Shown one piece after another: positions 26,378 to 34,463 of a stretch of DNA of 39,844 bases. Location of the stretch: NCBI GenBank assembly GCA_903901875.1, contig CAIUSO010000002.1, forward strand, positions 1-39,844, given 5' to 3'. The notes under the pieces were generated by a model. That model was not told the DNA's origin. It worked only from the letters and a program-made list of their open reading frames with translations, and made no database searches. This DNA is from an uncultured Geobacteraceae bacterium. Its GTDB lineage: Bacteria; Desulfobacterota; Desulfuromonadia; Geobacterales; Pseudopelobacteraceae. Numbering within the stretch: the first letter of the stretch is position 1; each line of letters begins with the position of its first letter. The position numbers and the translations under genes are program-made.

Positions 26378-28456
26378 CTACGGACGTTCTGAAGCAGAGT
26401 ACCACGCGTTTGTGGTGCGGTTGTAAGCTTTCAGATACTGCAGACTGGTCGTTGCAGTTGCTGCGCTGGTGGCAGTAGAGATGTTGTAGATAGTCGGATT
26501 GTAAATTGCTGCACTGGCCGTAACCGACATATTCATTGCGCCATCATCAAGGAAGTCGATGGTGTCATAGAGCAGTCTGCGGACGTAAGTACGGGCGTGA
26601 ACGAATGCAGCAGGTTCACGGTGTACCAGATTGATGTTGAAGCAGGCACCAGCCAGTTTCTTGGCCTGAGCAGTTGTCAGGGCACCACCAAGGGTCCAGT
26701 CCGTGAAAGCCGTTGTCGTATTTGCAACATAGAAATACGGGTAGGCTGCATCGTTATAGTCGATATTATATTTGGTTTTCAGTAACGACAGAGCAAAGTT
26801 AACCGCATTGGTAAACGGCACGGACTGTTCTTCCACAAAGCCGGTTTTGATGGTGGTTGCAGTGGCTTCTGAGTAGTGGCAGTTGATGCAGGCTTTGTTG
26901 TAGGAGTCTGCATTGATTTCCCATGTGTGGTTTGCGTTGCCCATATGGCAGCTCAGGCATGGTCCACGGGTTGTCATGGTCAAAGAAGCGGTCTTGGCAC
27001 CGGAAGCATCGGTGTGTGTGTCAAACTTGATTGCGTCGGTACCGAGGATACGGTGGGTACTGGAAACGGCACCACCATCGGAGCTGGAGGTCAGTGTGTT
27101 GCCATAGGTGTACTGGTAGCCGTTCGGGATCGATGTGTACTTGCGGAATACGCCGTCAGCTGCAAAGAGCGGCACGCCTGCTGAAGCTGATGTTGAAGCG
27201 GATGCGTTGTTAACTTTAACCGGTGCAGATGCGCTGGTGAAAGCTGTGAAGCCGTTTTTCATGTACATGAGGCCGGCTGCAGCCATGTAGTGTGAATTGA
27301 AGGTGCCGAAGTTGGTGTTAGCAAGGTTGCCAGTGTAACCTTCAACAATTTTGCCGCTGTTCAGGCCGGAGTGGCAAGGAATGCAGACCTGCGAATTACC
27401 AATGAAGCCGCCGTTAGGGATAACGGTTGAAGCAACTGAAGAAGCGGTGTAAGGAACAGAATATCCGGTTGAAAGGGGACGGACACTGTTTTTGAAATCG
27501 TTGCTGCTGTGACAGGCGTCGCAGGTAAGAACCTGTTTGCCAAGAGTCGTTGTTGAAAGGGCTTTTTTGTCAGTGAAGTTATTGTTCACTGCTTTTGCAA
27601 AACCGGCTGATGTATGGCAAGAGTTGCAGGTATCGCGTGTGGTGAAGTCATAGTGTGACCAAGCCAGCCCTTTCAGTTTGGCGTGACCGGAGTCTTCCCA
27701 CTGTTCACGCTGAAGCTTGCCCGTACCTTCGATCGGGTTGTGTGGTTCATGGCAGGCAGAACAGTTGGTGCCGTTAAGGTTAAGGTAACGGGCAGCATTT
27801 GCTTCGCCGGCAGTCAGTGCGGAAGAACTTGTGTGCTTGAGGCTCAAAGAAGAACCGTGGCACTCAAAGCATCTGCCGCTGTCTGAAGGCTTGGGATCCT
27901 GGTGCTGTGTGCCGTGGCAGCCTGCGCAGCCGGGGAGTGAAGCACCATTTTTAGGAAGACCGGTCGTCCAGGAGTCGTTTGTGTAGTGACCGGACTGTTT
28001 GTAGCTGGCAAGCAGGTTCTGGCCGGTTATGTCACGGTAACTTTCGTGGCAGGACTGGCAGGGCTGGTTTTCGGCTTTGACAACAGGAGGGTTGGTAGTG
28101 ATGGTAAAGGTAGGATTGTTACCACTGACAATAGTTACGTTGCTTTGGTAGCCTTCATACGCGATTGAACCGTCTGCTTTCAATCCCTGGGCGGTAACGA
28201 TCAGATCGCTGCCGGGGTATACCTCAAGTGTACCACCGGAGTTACCTGCAAAATCATGCTTAGCAATGGGAATCAGCGGACCGGTAACAATCAGACGGGT
28301 TTTTGTAACATCGGCCGAAGATGCTACCACCTTCACTGTTACCTTACTGGTGCTCCCGTCGCCAATTGTGGCAACATTGCTCGCCCCGCAGCCATTCAGG
28401 GCAAGTAGCGCCAAGCCATACAACACATAGCGAGCTTTACTTACGTTGATACTCAT
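26378..28456 (-). CDS. Nine-haem c-type cytochrome lipoprotein
   Basis: A 692-aa exported multihaem cytochrome. The signal peptide ends in a lipobox (LALNGC, lipidated Cys23), so the protein should be membrane-anchored, possibly in the outer membrane. Nine CxxCH haem sites are seen between residues 133 and 527: CQSCH, CAGCH, CFECH, CSACH, CNSCH, CDACH, CIPCH, CLSCH and CINCH. Residues 30-125 form a haem-free beta domain (Ig or carboxypeptidase-regulatory type), and the last 165 residues are also haem-free. AGGAGA before ATG 28456 is a strong ribosome site. Such proteins carry electrons to metals, electrodes or partners in dissimilatory metal reducers (family knowledge); the acceptor here is unknown. 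It is monocistronic, with terminators downstream. Confidence 0.93.
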   Translation of the reverse strand: MSINVSKARYVLYGLALLALNGCGASNVATIGDGSTSKVTVKVVASSADVTKTRLIVTGPLIPIAKHDFAGNSGGTLEVYPGSDLIVTAQGLKADGSIAYEGYQSNVTIVSGNNPTFTITTNPPVVKAENQPCQSCHESYRDITGQNLLASYKQSGHYTNDSWTTGLPKNGASLPGCAGCHGTQHQDPKPSDSGRCFECHGSSLSLKHTSSSALTAGEANAARYLNLNGTNCSACHEPHNPIEGTGKLQREQWEDSGHAKLKGLAWSHYDFTTRDTCNSCHTSAGFAKAVNNNFTDKKALSTTTLGKQVLTCDACHSSNDFKNSVRPLSTGYSVPYTASSVASTVIPNGGFIGNSQVCIPCHSGLNSGKIVEGYTGNLANTNFGTFNSHYMAAAGLMYMKNGFTAFTSASAPVKVNNASASTSASAGVPLFAADGVFRKYTSIPNGYQYTYGNTLTSSSDGGAVSSTHRILGTDAIKFDTHTDASGAKTASLTMTTRGPCLSCHMGNANHTWEINADSYNKACINCHYSEATATTIKTGFVEEQSVPFTNAVNFALSLLKTKYNIDYNDAAYPYFYVANTTTAFTDWTLGGALTTAQAKKLAGACFNINLVHREPAAFVHARTYVRRLLYDTIDFLDDGAMNMSVTASAAIYNPTIYNISTATSAATATTSLQYLKAYNRTTNAWYSASERP

Positions 28457-28509
28457 GCTGTCTTCTCCTTTTTTCTGGTTTTTTAACCAAATTTATTCAC
28501 ATATCTCTG

Positions 28510-28537
28510 AATCTAACAAAACTGTATGGCAAGTCAA
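28510..28537 (-). promoter_or_regulatory. Promoter of the cytochrome gene
   Basis: Minus strand: TTGACT (28537-28532), 16-nt spacer, TAGATT (28515-28510), giving a start near 28503 and a leader of about 47 nt with the AGGAGA ribosome site. Confidence 0.5.
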
Positions 28538-28707
28538 GAATTAACTTACCTAATAGATGTTTTTTTAGTTAGTTTTTTACTCTTAAATTTTCAATTGTAG
28601 ATATTTACTCATAAGCTGGGTAATGGCTCTATGGGGCGTTTGAACAAAGGAAGAGGGCTCGATACTTCATAATGTAATTACGGCTTGTCGTTTTCCCTGA
28701 AATTGCG

Positions 28708-28736
28708 TTGACACCACCGCACACCGGGTGTATTTT
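28708..28736 (+). promoter_or_regulatory. Promoter of the caspase-like gene cluster
   Basis: A consensus TTGACA (28708-28713), a 17-nt spacer and TATTTT (28731-28736) predict a start near 28743, about 125 nt before the first ATG. The rest of the 411-bp gap between the cytochrome and this cluster is AT-rich and shows no gene I can support. Confidence 0.5.
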
Positions 28737-28867
28737 GGCTCGGTAAATAAAGTTTTTATTAATATATTTTCTTCCCGTCACATGTTTGCCAGAATACAAG
28801 ATAACCCTACGTGTCGCATTCAGTTCCAATCCACATACTTACATAATCTTCTGAAAGGCTGTACACC

Positions 28868-30733
28868 ATGAAATTACTTCTCCTGCGATTGATATGTTTT
28901 GCGGGCACCCTCGTGTTTGCCCTTCCGATCCTTGCCAACGAAGTCGCCACAAATAGTAAAATCAGCAAAACCGTTGTCGAAAACGATCAAAGCGTCGTGG
29001 TGGTGGAAAAGGGGAGTGAAAGCCGTAAACGCATTGCCCTGGTAATCGGCAATGGTAATTACCGCTTTACTGACAGCCTGTCAAAACTGTCCAATCCGGG
29101 GCACGATGCCGAAGATATTGCCGTGGCCCTGCGCAGTTTTGGTTTTGAGGTCATGGAGAAGAACGACCAGACAAAAGAACAAATGGATGAGGCTATTACG
29201 GAATTTGGGCGCAGGATCAGCGGCAGCGAAGCGGCGTTATTTTATTTTGCCGGCCATGGCTTGCAAGTGAAAGGTCAAAACTACCTTATTCCTGTTGATG
29301 CCAGAATCGATTCCGATGCCCAGATCCCCTACAAAAGTATCAATGTAAATCAGATTCTTGATGAAATGGACAATGGGAAAAGTCAGGCCAATATCGTGAT
29401 GCTTGATGCCTGTCGTAACAACCCTATCAGCGGCAAATTCAGGTCTGGTTCGACGCGCGGACTGGCGGCCCCGGCAAGCACGCCCAAGGGGACGGTAATC
29501 GTGTATGCCACGGACCCGGGTAATGTGGCCGCCGATGGTAACGGCAGGAATGGCCTGTTTACGGCTGGACTGCTGCTTGCTTTCAAAGGGAATGACTTAA
29601 GCCTTGGCGGCGTCCTGGCGCGGGCGAGCGAAGAGGTGGAGCGGGGGAGCGAGCAGACGCAGACCCCCTATGTCAATGGGCCCGCTACCTTGCAGAAAAA
29701 TTTCCAATTTGCCGCCAACCCAGTTGCAAAGGGAGATGAGAAAGCGGCACCACAGCCGCCGGTGTATGTCAAGAGCAGTGAGGAAATTGAACGGGAAAGC
29801 TGGGAAAGTGCCAGTGCGAGTGCCAGTATCAATGCAATCGATGAATATCTCACGCAGTACCCCCAAGGACGTTTTACCGATCTGGCCAGAGCTGACTTTG
29901 CCCATTTGAAATCAGAAGCAGCCAAAGCAGCGATGAAGAGCGATTCAGCTGCCCGTAAGATCGCGGAAGCATTGTTGTGGGCAGAAGTGCAGAAGGGTGA
30001 CAGTCAAAGTGACTATGATGCTTATCTGGCTCAATTCCCTCATGGGGAGCATGCTGTGCAGGCTACAAGTCGCAGCAGCATATTGCATGAAGCGGCCACT
30101 TCAGCTGCCACTGATAAACGCAATAACGAAACTGCTGAATTTCGTACACAGCTTGAGGCGGCTGAAAAGGGCGATGTGGAAGCCATGAAGAAACTGGCCA
30201 ACTACTATGACGCCGGCTTCGGAGTGAAAAAAGATGCGTTGACCGCCACCGCCTGGCGGAATAAGGTTGAAGCGGCAGTAGCGCAACAGCAACTGCGAGC
30301 TGCCAACCAGGGAAATGTGGCCGCCATGCTCGATGTCGCTGAAAGATATGCTACCGGTTCAGGCATTGAAAAAGATCCGGCAAAAGCCACGTTGTGGCGT
30401 GCCGCTGCTGCCAGAGGTCAGGAAGTAGAAAAAAACAGGCAGTTGGCGGAATACAAAATCAAGAACTTTACCTATCTGGAAGATACCACACGCTTGATCA
30501 AGCAGAATGATGTGGACAGGAACCAAAGTTCGACGTGCATCACGAGTCTGCCGATTGTGGTTATAGTCGGTTTGGTTGAGGATGCTTTTTTTTCGCCGAC
30601 AAAGTCCTATGAATTGTCCGAGTTGAAAAAGGCGGTTGCCCTGCGTCCCGCCACATGGGGTAAGCCGGATTCCATGATCGCACGGGCTTCGAGACAGCTT
30701 GAGGCACGACAGTCCGCCTTTAACGATCAGTAA
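28868..30733 (+). CDS. Exported caspase-like (peptidase C14) protein with Sel1-like repeats, copy 1
   Basis: A 621-aa protein with an N-terminal signal peptide (LLLLRLICFAGTLVFALPILA) and a caspase p20-like domain at about 53-275. The domain opens with RIALVIGNGNY and holds the dyad: His130 in LFYFAGHGLQ and Cys182 in VMLDACRNNP. The middle (about 305-410) has TPR-like units ending in YLTQYPQGRF and YLAQFPHGEH. Two Sel1-like repeats follow (GDVEAMKKLANYYDAGFGVKKD, GNVAAMLDVAERYATGSGIEKD), then a hydrophobic stretch (557-576) and the tail ATWGKPDSMIAR (595-606). The family cleaves after basic or acidic residues depending on member; specificity here is unknown. AAAGG nine bases upstream supports the start. 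The next gene, 41 bp on, is a paralogue. Confidence 0.93.
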   Translation: MKLLLLRLICFAGTLVFALPILANEVATNSKISKTVVENDQSVVVVEKGSESRKRIALVIGNGNYRFTDSLSKLSNPGHDAEDIAVALRSFGFEVMEKNDQTKEQMDEAITEFGRRISGSEAALFYFAGHGLQVKGQNYLIPVDARIDSDAQIPYKSINVNQILDEMDNGKSQANIVMLDACRNNPISGKFRSGSTRGLAAPASTPKGTVIVYATDPGNVAADGNGRNGLFTAGLLLAFKGNDLSLGGVLARASEEVERGSEQTQTPYVNGPATLQKNFQFAANPVAKGDEKAAPQPPVYVKSSEEIERESWESASASASINAIDEYLTQYPQGRFTDLARADFAHLKSEAAKAAMKSDSAARKIAEALLWAEVQKGDSQSDYDAYLAQFPHGEHAVQATSRSSILHEAATSAATDKRNNETAEFRTQLEAAEKGDVEAMKKLANYYDAGFGVKKDALTATAWRNKVEAAVAQQQLRAANQGNVAAMLDVAERYATGSGIEKDPAKATLWRAAAARGQEVEKNRQLAEYKIKNFTYLEDTTRLIKQNDVDRNQSSTCITSLPIVVIVGLVEDAFFSPTKSYELSELKKAVALRPATWGKPDSMIARASRQLEARQSAFNDQ

Positions 30734-30774
30734 GGTTACGTCACTATTTCAGTAACAGTCCAGGAGCATTATCT

Positions 30775-32628
30775 ATGCGAAGTTGTACAACTGTTATCAT
30801 GATGTTCGTCCTATTAGTCACTGCTTCAGTTTGTGCCGCTACAGGGGAAGAGAAACAACCCTCTGTAGGTCGCGGATTGGTGGTGGCGGAAAAAAAAGGT
30901 GGCAACTTCGGCAAGCGCGTTGCGCTGGTAATCGGCAACGGTAATTACCGCCACTCTGACAGCCTCCCAACGCTGTCCAATCCTGCCCATGATGCCGAAG
31001 ATATTGCCGCTGCATTGCGCGGTTTCGGTTTTGAGGTCATGGAAAAGAAAAACATGACCAAAGAAGAAATGGATGAAACAATTGCTGAGTTTGGTCGTAA
31101 AATCATCGATAGCGAAGCGGCGTTATTTTATTTTGCCGGCCATGGCTTGCAAGTGAAAGGTCAAAACTACCTGATCCCGGTTGATGTTCGGATCGATTCC
31201 GATGCCCAGGTTCCCTACAAAAGTATCAATGTAAACCTGGTGCTTGATGAAATGGATACCGGGAAAAATCGTGCTAATATTGTCATGCTCGATGCCTGTC
31301 GGAACAATCCAATAAGCGGCAAGTTCAGGTCCGGTGCGACACGGGGGTTGGCTCCACCGGCAAACACGCCAAAAGGAACCATCATTGTCTATGCAACAGA
31401 TCCGGGCAATGTGGCTGCGGATGGGGATGGTCGTAACGGCCTTTTCACGTCCGGCCTGCTCCATGCGTTCAATGGGAACGATTTAAGTCTCGGCAGCGTC
31501 TTGGCGCGGGCAAGTGAAGAGGTGGAGCGTGGCAGTGGGCAGAAACAGACCCCCTATATCAATGGTCCGGCTTCCCTGCAGAAGAATTTCCAGTTTGCCG
31601 CCAATCGTGTGGTTGAAGACGTACTGACGGCGGCATATATCAAAAGCGGTGATGAAATTGAACAGGAAAGTTGGGAAAGTTCCCGGACTAACCCCACGAT
31701 CGCCGGCATCAGTGAGTATATGCGGCAATATCCGAAAGGGCGTTTTGCCGGCCAGGCAAAAATACTTCTTGTCACATTGAAAGACGCTGCCACCAAAGCA
31801 GAGAACCCTGTCGTAGATGAAGGTCCTGAACTTGCACTGTGGGACTCGGCGCAAAAACAGGATACTGTCTCAGAATATGAGGCGTTTCTTGCCGCGTACC
31901 CCAAAGGGAAACATAGTGTGTTGGCTAAGAGCCGCATTATTAAAATACAAGATAAAATGGCTGCTGAAGCAAGCACAAAACTTAAGAACGATGAGGATGA
32001 AGCCCGCTCGCAACTGGCTGTGGCAGAAAGTGGTGACATTGAAGCAATGAAAAAGGTGAGCCACTATTATGAAGCTGGTATTGGCTTTACGAAGGATGCT
32101 GTGCAAGCCGATACCTGGCGTAGTAAGGCAGAGACGGCGATAGCAAAGGAGCAGCTTCAGTTGGCCACTACCGGGGATATCGGTGCGATGCGTAGCCTGG
32201 CAACCAGCTATGACAACGGTCTTGGCGTTGCAAAAGATCGGGATCAGGCAAAGATGTGGAGGGAGAAAGCGGCCGAGGCGGCACGTAGGAAGGAGGCACA
32301 GGAACGGGCTCGAATCAAGGAAGAACGGATTAACAATATTTCTTTCCTGAGCCAAACCAAAGGTCTTTTTGAGGCGGGTAAGAAAGATGGTTTTAAAGGG
32401 ATTTTTTCGCTGGTGCTCCTTTCACCATTTTTTTTACCATTCTCTCTGGTGGCTGATGCTTCGGAAGCTCCCGGAAAATCAACTGATTTGAACAGAATAA
32501 AGAACGAGGCTTCCGTTCACCCCTCAACCTGGGGCAAGCCTGATTCCATGATCGCCCGTTTTGCAAGACAACAGATGGCCTCAAGCGCGGCTATGGAAGT
32601 AGCAGGAAGCGTCGTAACTGCCGAATGA
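30775..32628 (+). CDS. Exported caspase-like (peptidase C14) protein with Sel1-like repeats, copy 2
   Basis: A 617-aa paralogue of the preceding protein with the same architecture: signal peptide (TTVIMMFVLLVTASVCA), caspase domain with RVALVIGNGNY, His123 (YFAGHGLQ) and Cys175 (MLDACRNNP), TPR-like YMRQYPKGRF and YEAFLAAYPKGKH units, two Sel1-like repeats (SGDIEAMKKVSHYYEAGIG, TGDIGAMRSLATSYDNGLG), a charged coiled stretch (AAEAARRKEAQERARIKEER), a hydrophobic segment (542-561) and the tail STWGKPDSMIAR (584-595). Both catalytic residues are kept, so neither copy looks degenerate. The catalytic-His region shares 62 identical bases with copy 1. The stop overlaps the next start as ATGA, so the lipoprotein is coupled to it. 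Confidence 0.93.
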   Translation: MRSCTTVIMMFVLLVTASVCAATGEEKQPSVGRGLVVAEKKGGNFGKRVALVIGNGNYRHSDSLPTLSNPAHDAEDIAAALRGFGFEVMEKKNMTKEEMDETIAEFGRKIIDSEAALFYFAGHGLQVKGQNYLIPVDVRIDSDAQVPYKSINVNLVLDEMDTGKNRANIVMLDACRNNPISGKFRSGATRGLAPPANTPKGTIIVYATDPGNVAADGDGRNGLFTSGLLHAFNGNDLSLGSVLARASEEVERGSGQKQTPYINGPASLQKNFQFAANRVVEDVLTAAYIKSGDEIEQESWESSRTNPTIAGISEYMRQYPKGRFAGQAKILLVTLKDAATKAENPVVDEGPELALWDSAQKQDTVSEYEAFLAAYPKGKHSVLAKSRIIKIQDKMAAEASTKLKNDEDEARSQLAVAESGDIEAMKKVSHYYEAGIGFTKDAVQADTWRSKAETAIAKEQLQLATTGDIGAMRSLATSYDNGLGVAKDRDQAKMWREKAAEAARRKEAQERARIKEERINNISFLSQTKGLFEAGKKDGFKGIFSLVLLSPFFLPFSLVADASEAPGKSTDLNRIKNEASVHPSTWGKPDSMIARFARQQMASSAAMEVAGSVVTAE

Positions 32629-34163
32629 GCCGGTGTGCAATATTGCTGGTTGCAGCCCTGATTTGTGGCTGCATAACTACTTCACAACCAGCGGTCGTTG
32701 CCGTACCACTTTCTCAGTCGGGCCAGGGGGAGTTGCTACCTGCTGGCAATCAGGAGTTCTTAGTCGATAAGGAATTTGCTGCGCTGCATGATGTCGTAAA
32801 TGGTGCTGACAATCAGCTACAACAATCCTACACCCGCGCGTTGGACGATTACCTCAATCAGGCCGATTTCCCTTGTCAGCAGCCGATCTACGCGCGCTAT
32901 TTCGATCGTAAGTTTGCCGCCCATACTATGGAGCGGCAATGCCGTTCCAAAGTTCCCTTTTCCGTAATTACCCCATATGATGGTGCTCGGACAGTTTGGC
33001 TGGATCCAGAGCGTGTTTCGTCAATCCACCTCTTGTTTGCCAGTAAAAGTAAGAGTTTGGCTTCGCGCTTTGGCCATGTTGCCTTGAGGTTGGTGGTCTG
33101 TCCGGAAGGGGATAACAGTGTGGCTGCTTGTGATGCCAACCTTGAGGAGCATCTGGTGGTCGGGTTCCGGGCGCACATTGATGAATTTTCGCTGAACACA
33201 CTCAAAGCACTTTCCGGAGAGTATAAGGCATATCTTTTCACTAACCATTTTATGAACGTTTACGAAGAATACGCCATTGGTGAATTTCGCGAACTCTACT
33301 CACTGCCACTGCGCATGGAGGCGATACAACGTCAATTGCTGGTACGGGAGCTGGCCAATATTCACTGGGGCTATGGGGGAAGCTACCGTTTTTTTACGCG
33401 GAATTGCTCCACAATGATGCAGAATGCCTTACGGACAATCTGGCCCGCATTCGCGGACAACCGTTCAGTTAAGACTGACTTTATGCGCCCGGATAGCCTG
33501 TTCGAGGCGATCAGGTCCAGCACACTGGCTGAAGGGTTCCGACTTGACTCGCTGGATATTGCTGAGCGTGAGGGGTATTTCTTTTCCAGCACCAGACAGT
33601 TTTATGACAGTGCGCTCAAAGAGGTTAAGGAAGCCATGACAAGGCCGCTTTTTACCGATATTGACAGTTATATTCAAATAAACCCGATCAAACGCCGCGT
33701 GGAGCAGGTGGAAGATGCCCGGTTTCACCATCTGCTGGTTTCGGATCGGCACCTGCGGGAGGCGCAAATCATGCTGGAGGAGTATGCTGTCCTGCGCAGT
33801 GAGCGGATGATGCAGATTGAGGGGGCGCGATACTTTGAAGAACAAAACTTTCTGCCCAAGGCGGACGATATCCAGAGCCAGCTTGACACGGTGCACGCTA
33901 AAGTGTTTGACGATTGCCTGCTGTCTCCAATCAGGCAATACAGCTCTCCCCTTAAGCGATTAAAAGGGATACCGACGCTCGAGGAAATGCCGGCCGAGGC
34001 TGATCGGATATCCGGTTGTCAAACGACTCTGAGCAGGCAGTTGTTACATGAAGCTATAGTCTTGATCAAGAATGCAAAATCTGAACAATGGCAGCGGGTA
34101 AATGAAATATCCGGCTACTGGTCGGAGAGCATCGTAAATCTGGAGCTGCTGAAAAAACTGTGA
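32625..34163 (+). CDS. DUF4105 / Lnb N-terminal-type lipoprotein, probable cysteine-hydrolase-like fold
   Basis: A 512-aa protein with a lipoprotein-like signal (ILLVAALICGC, candidate lipidated Cys16). The region from about 115 to 290 resembles the DUF4105/Lnb N-terminal periplasmic domain: SSIHLLFASKSKSLASRFGHVALRL with His151, then LPLRMEAIQRQLLVRELANIHW and YRFFTRNCSTMMQNAL with Cys261. A His and a Cys in these conserved places suggest a cysteine-hydrolase-type site, which is inference. The C-terminal 200 residues are helical and charged, without a recognised domain. It starts at ATG 32625 overlapping the second caspase gene's stop and lies 300 bp before the giant adhesin, so a shared envelope role is likely. 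Confidence 0.82.
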   Translation: MSRCAILLVAALICGCITTSQPAVVAVPLSQSGQGELLPAGNQEFLVDKEFAALHDVVNGADNQLQQSYTRALDDYLNQADFPCQQPIYARYFDRKFAAHTMERQCRSKVPFSVITPYDGARTVWLDPERVSSIHLLFASKSKSLASRFGHVALRLVVCPEGDNSVAACDANLEEHLVVGFRAHIDEFSLNTLKALSGEYKAYLFTNHFMNVYEEYAIGEFRELYSLPLRMEAIQRQLLVRELANIHWGYGGSYRFFTRNCSTMMQNALRTIWPAFADNRSVKTDFMRPDSLFEAIRSSTLAEGFRLDSLDIAEREGYFFSSTRQFYDSALKEVKEAMTRPLFTDIDSYIQINPIKRRVEQVEDARFHHLLVSDRHLREAQIMLEEYAVLRSERMMQIEGARYFEEQNFLPKADDIQSQLDTVHAKVFDDCLLSPIRQYSSPLKRLKGIPTLEEMPAEADRISGCQTTLSRQLLHEAIVLIKNAKSEQWQRVNEISGYWSESIVNLELLKKL

Positions 34164-34329
34164 CCTCTACGCTCAATCCTACAAACTCCAATAGTTTTGA
34201 AAAACATTTTGGCAACAATTTCCGAATCCTTCCGCAGCTCCCCGTAATCCCACAAACCTTACCGTTATTCTGATTGTTTCATAAATTTAAAGTTATCAAT
34301 CAGCACTTACATACATTTGCCTACAGTAT

Positions 34330-34358
34330 ACGGCATATGTGCCATAAAAGTGTGCCGT
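34330..34358. promoter_or_regulatory. Inverted repeat next to the giant-gene promoter, possible operator
   Basis: ACGGCA (34330-34335) and TGCCGT (34353-34358) are perfect 6-bp arms around GGCATATGTGCC-like sequence, 6 bp upstream of the -35 box. A dimeric regulator could bind here. The rest of the 300-bp gap 34164-34463 is AT-rich with no supported gene. Confidence 0.35.
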
Positions 34359-34364
34359 TAAAAG

Positions 34365-34393
34365 TTGAAATAAAATTATTATTATTCTATAAT
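34365..34393 (+). promoter_or_regulatory. Near-consensus sigma70 promoter of the giant gene
   Basis: TTGAAA (34365-34370), exactly 17 nt of AT-only-like spacer, and a perfect TATAAT (34388-34393). The start should be near 34400, leaving a leader of about 64 nt with GGGAGA seven bases before the ATG. Confidence 0.8.
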
Positions 34394-34463
34394 GGGAAAT
34401 TAATTTAGAATAGACAAATTACGTTACGTGAACCATTATGATGAGTCAACGGGAGATACCTGC

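Noticed and set aside
28629-28829. Minus-strand 66-codon frame in the cytochrome-caspase gap
   Set aside because: No ribosome site, no recognisable composition, and it overlaps the promoter of the caspase cluster.
28868-32628. Caspase genes as an anti-phage defence module
   Set aside because: Both carry signal peptides, and no reverse transcriptase, TPR-CHAT partner or gasdermin-like gene is beside them, so a cytoplasmic abortive-infection role is not supported.
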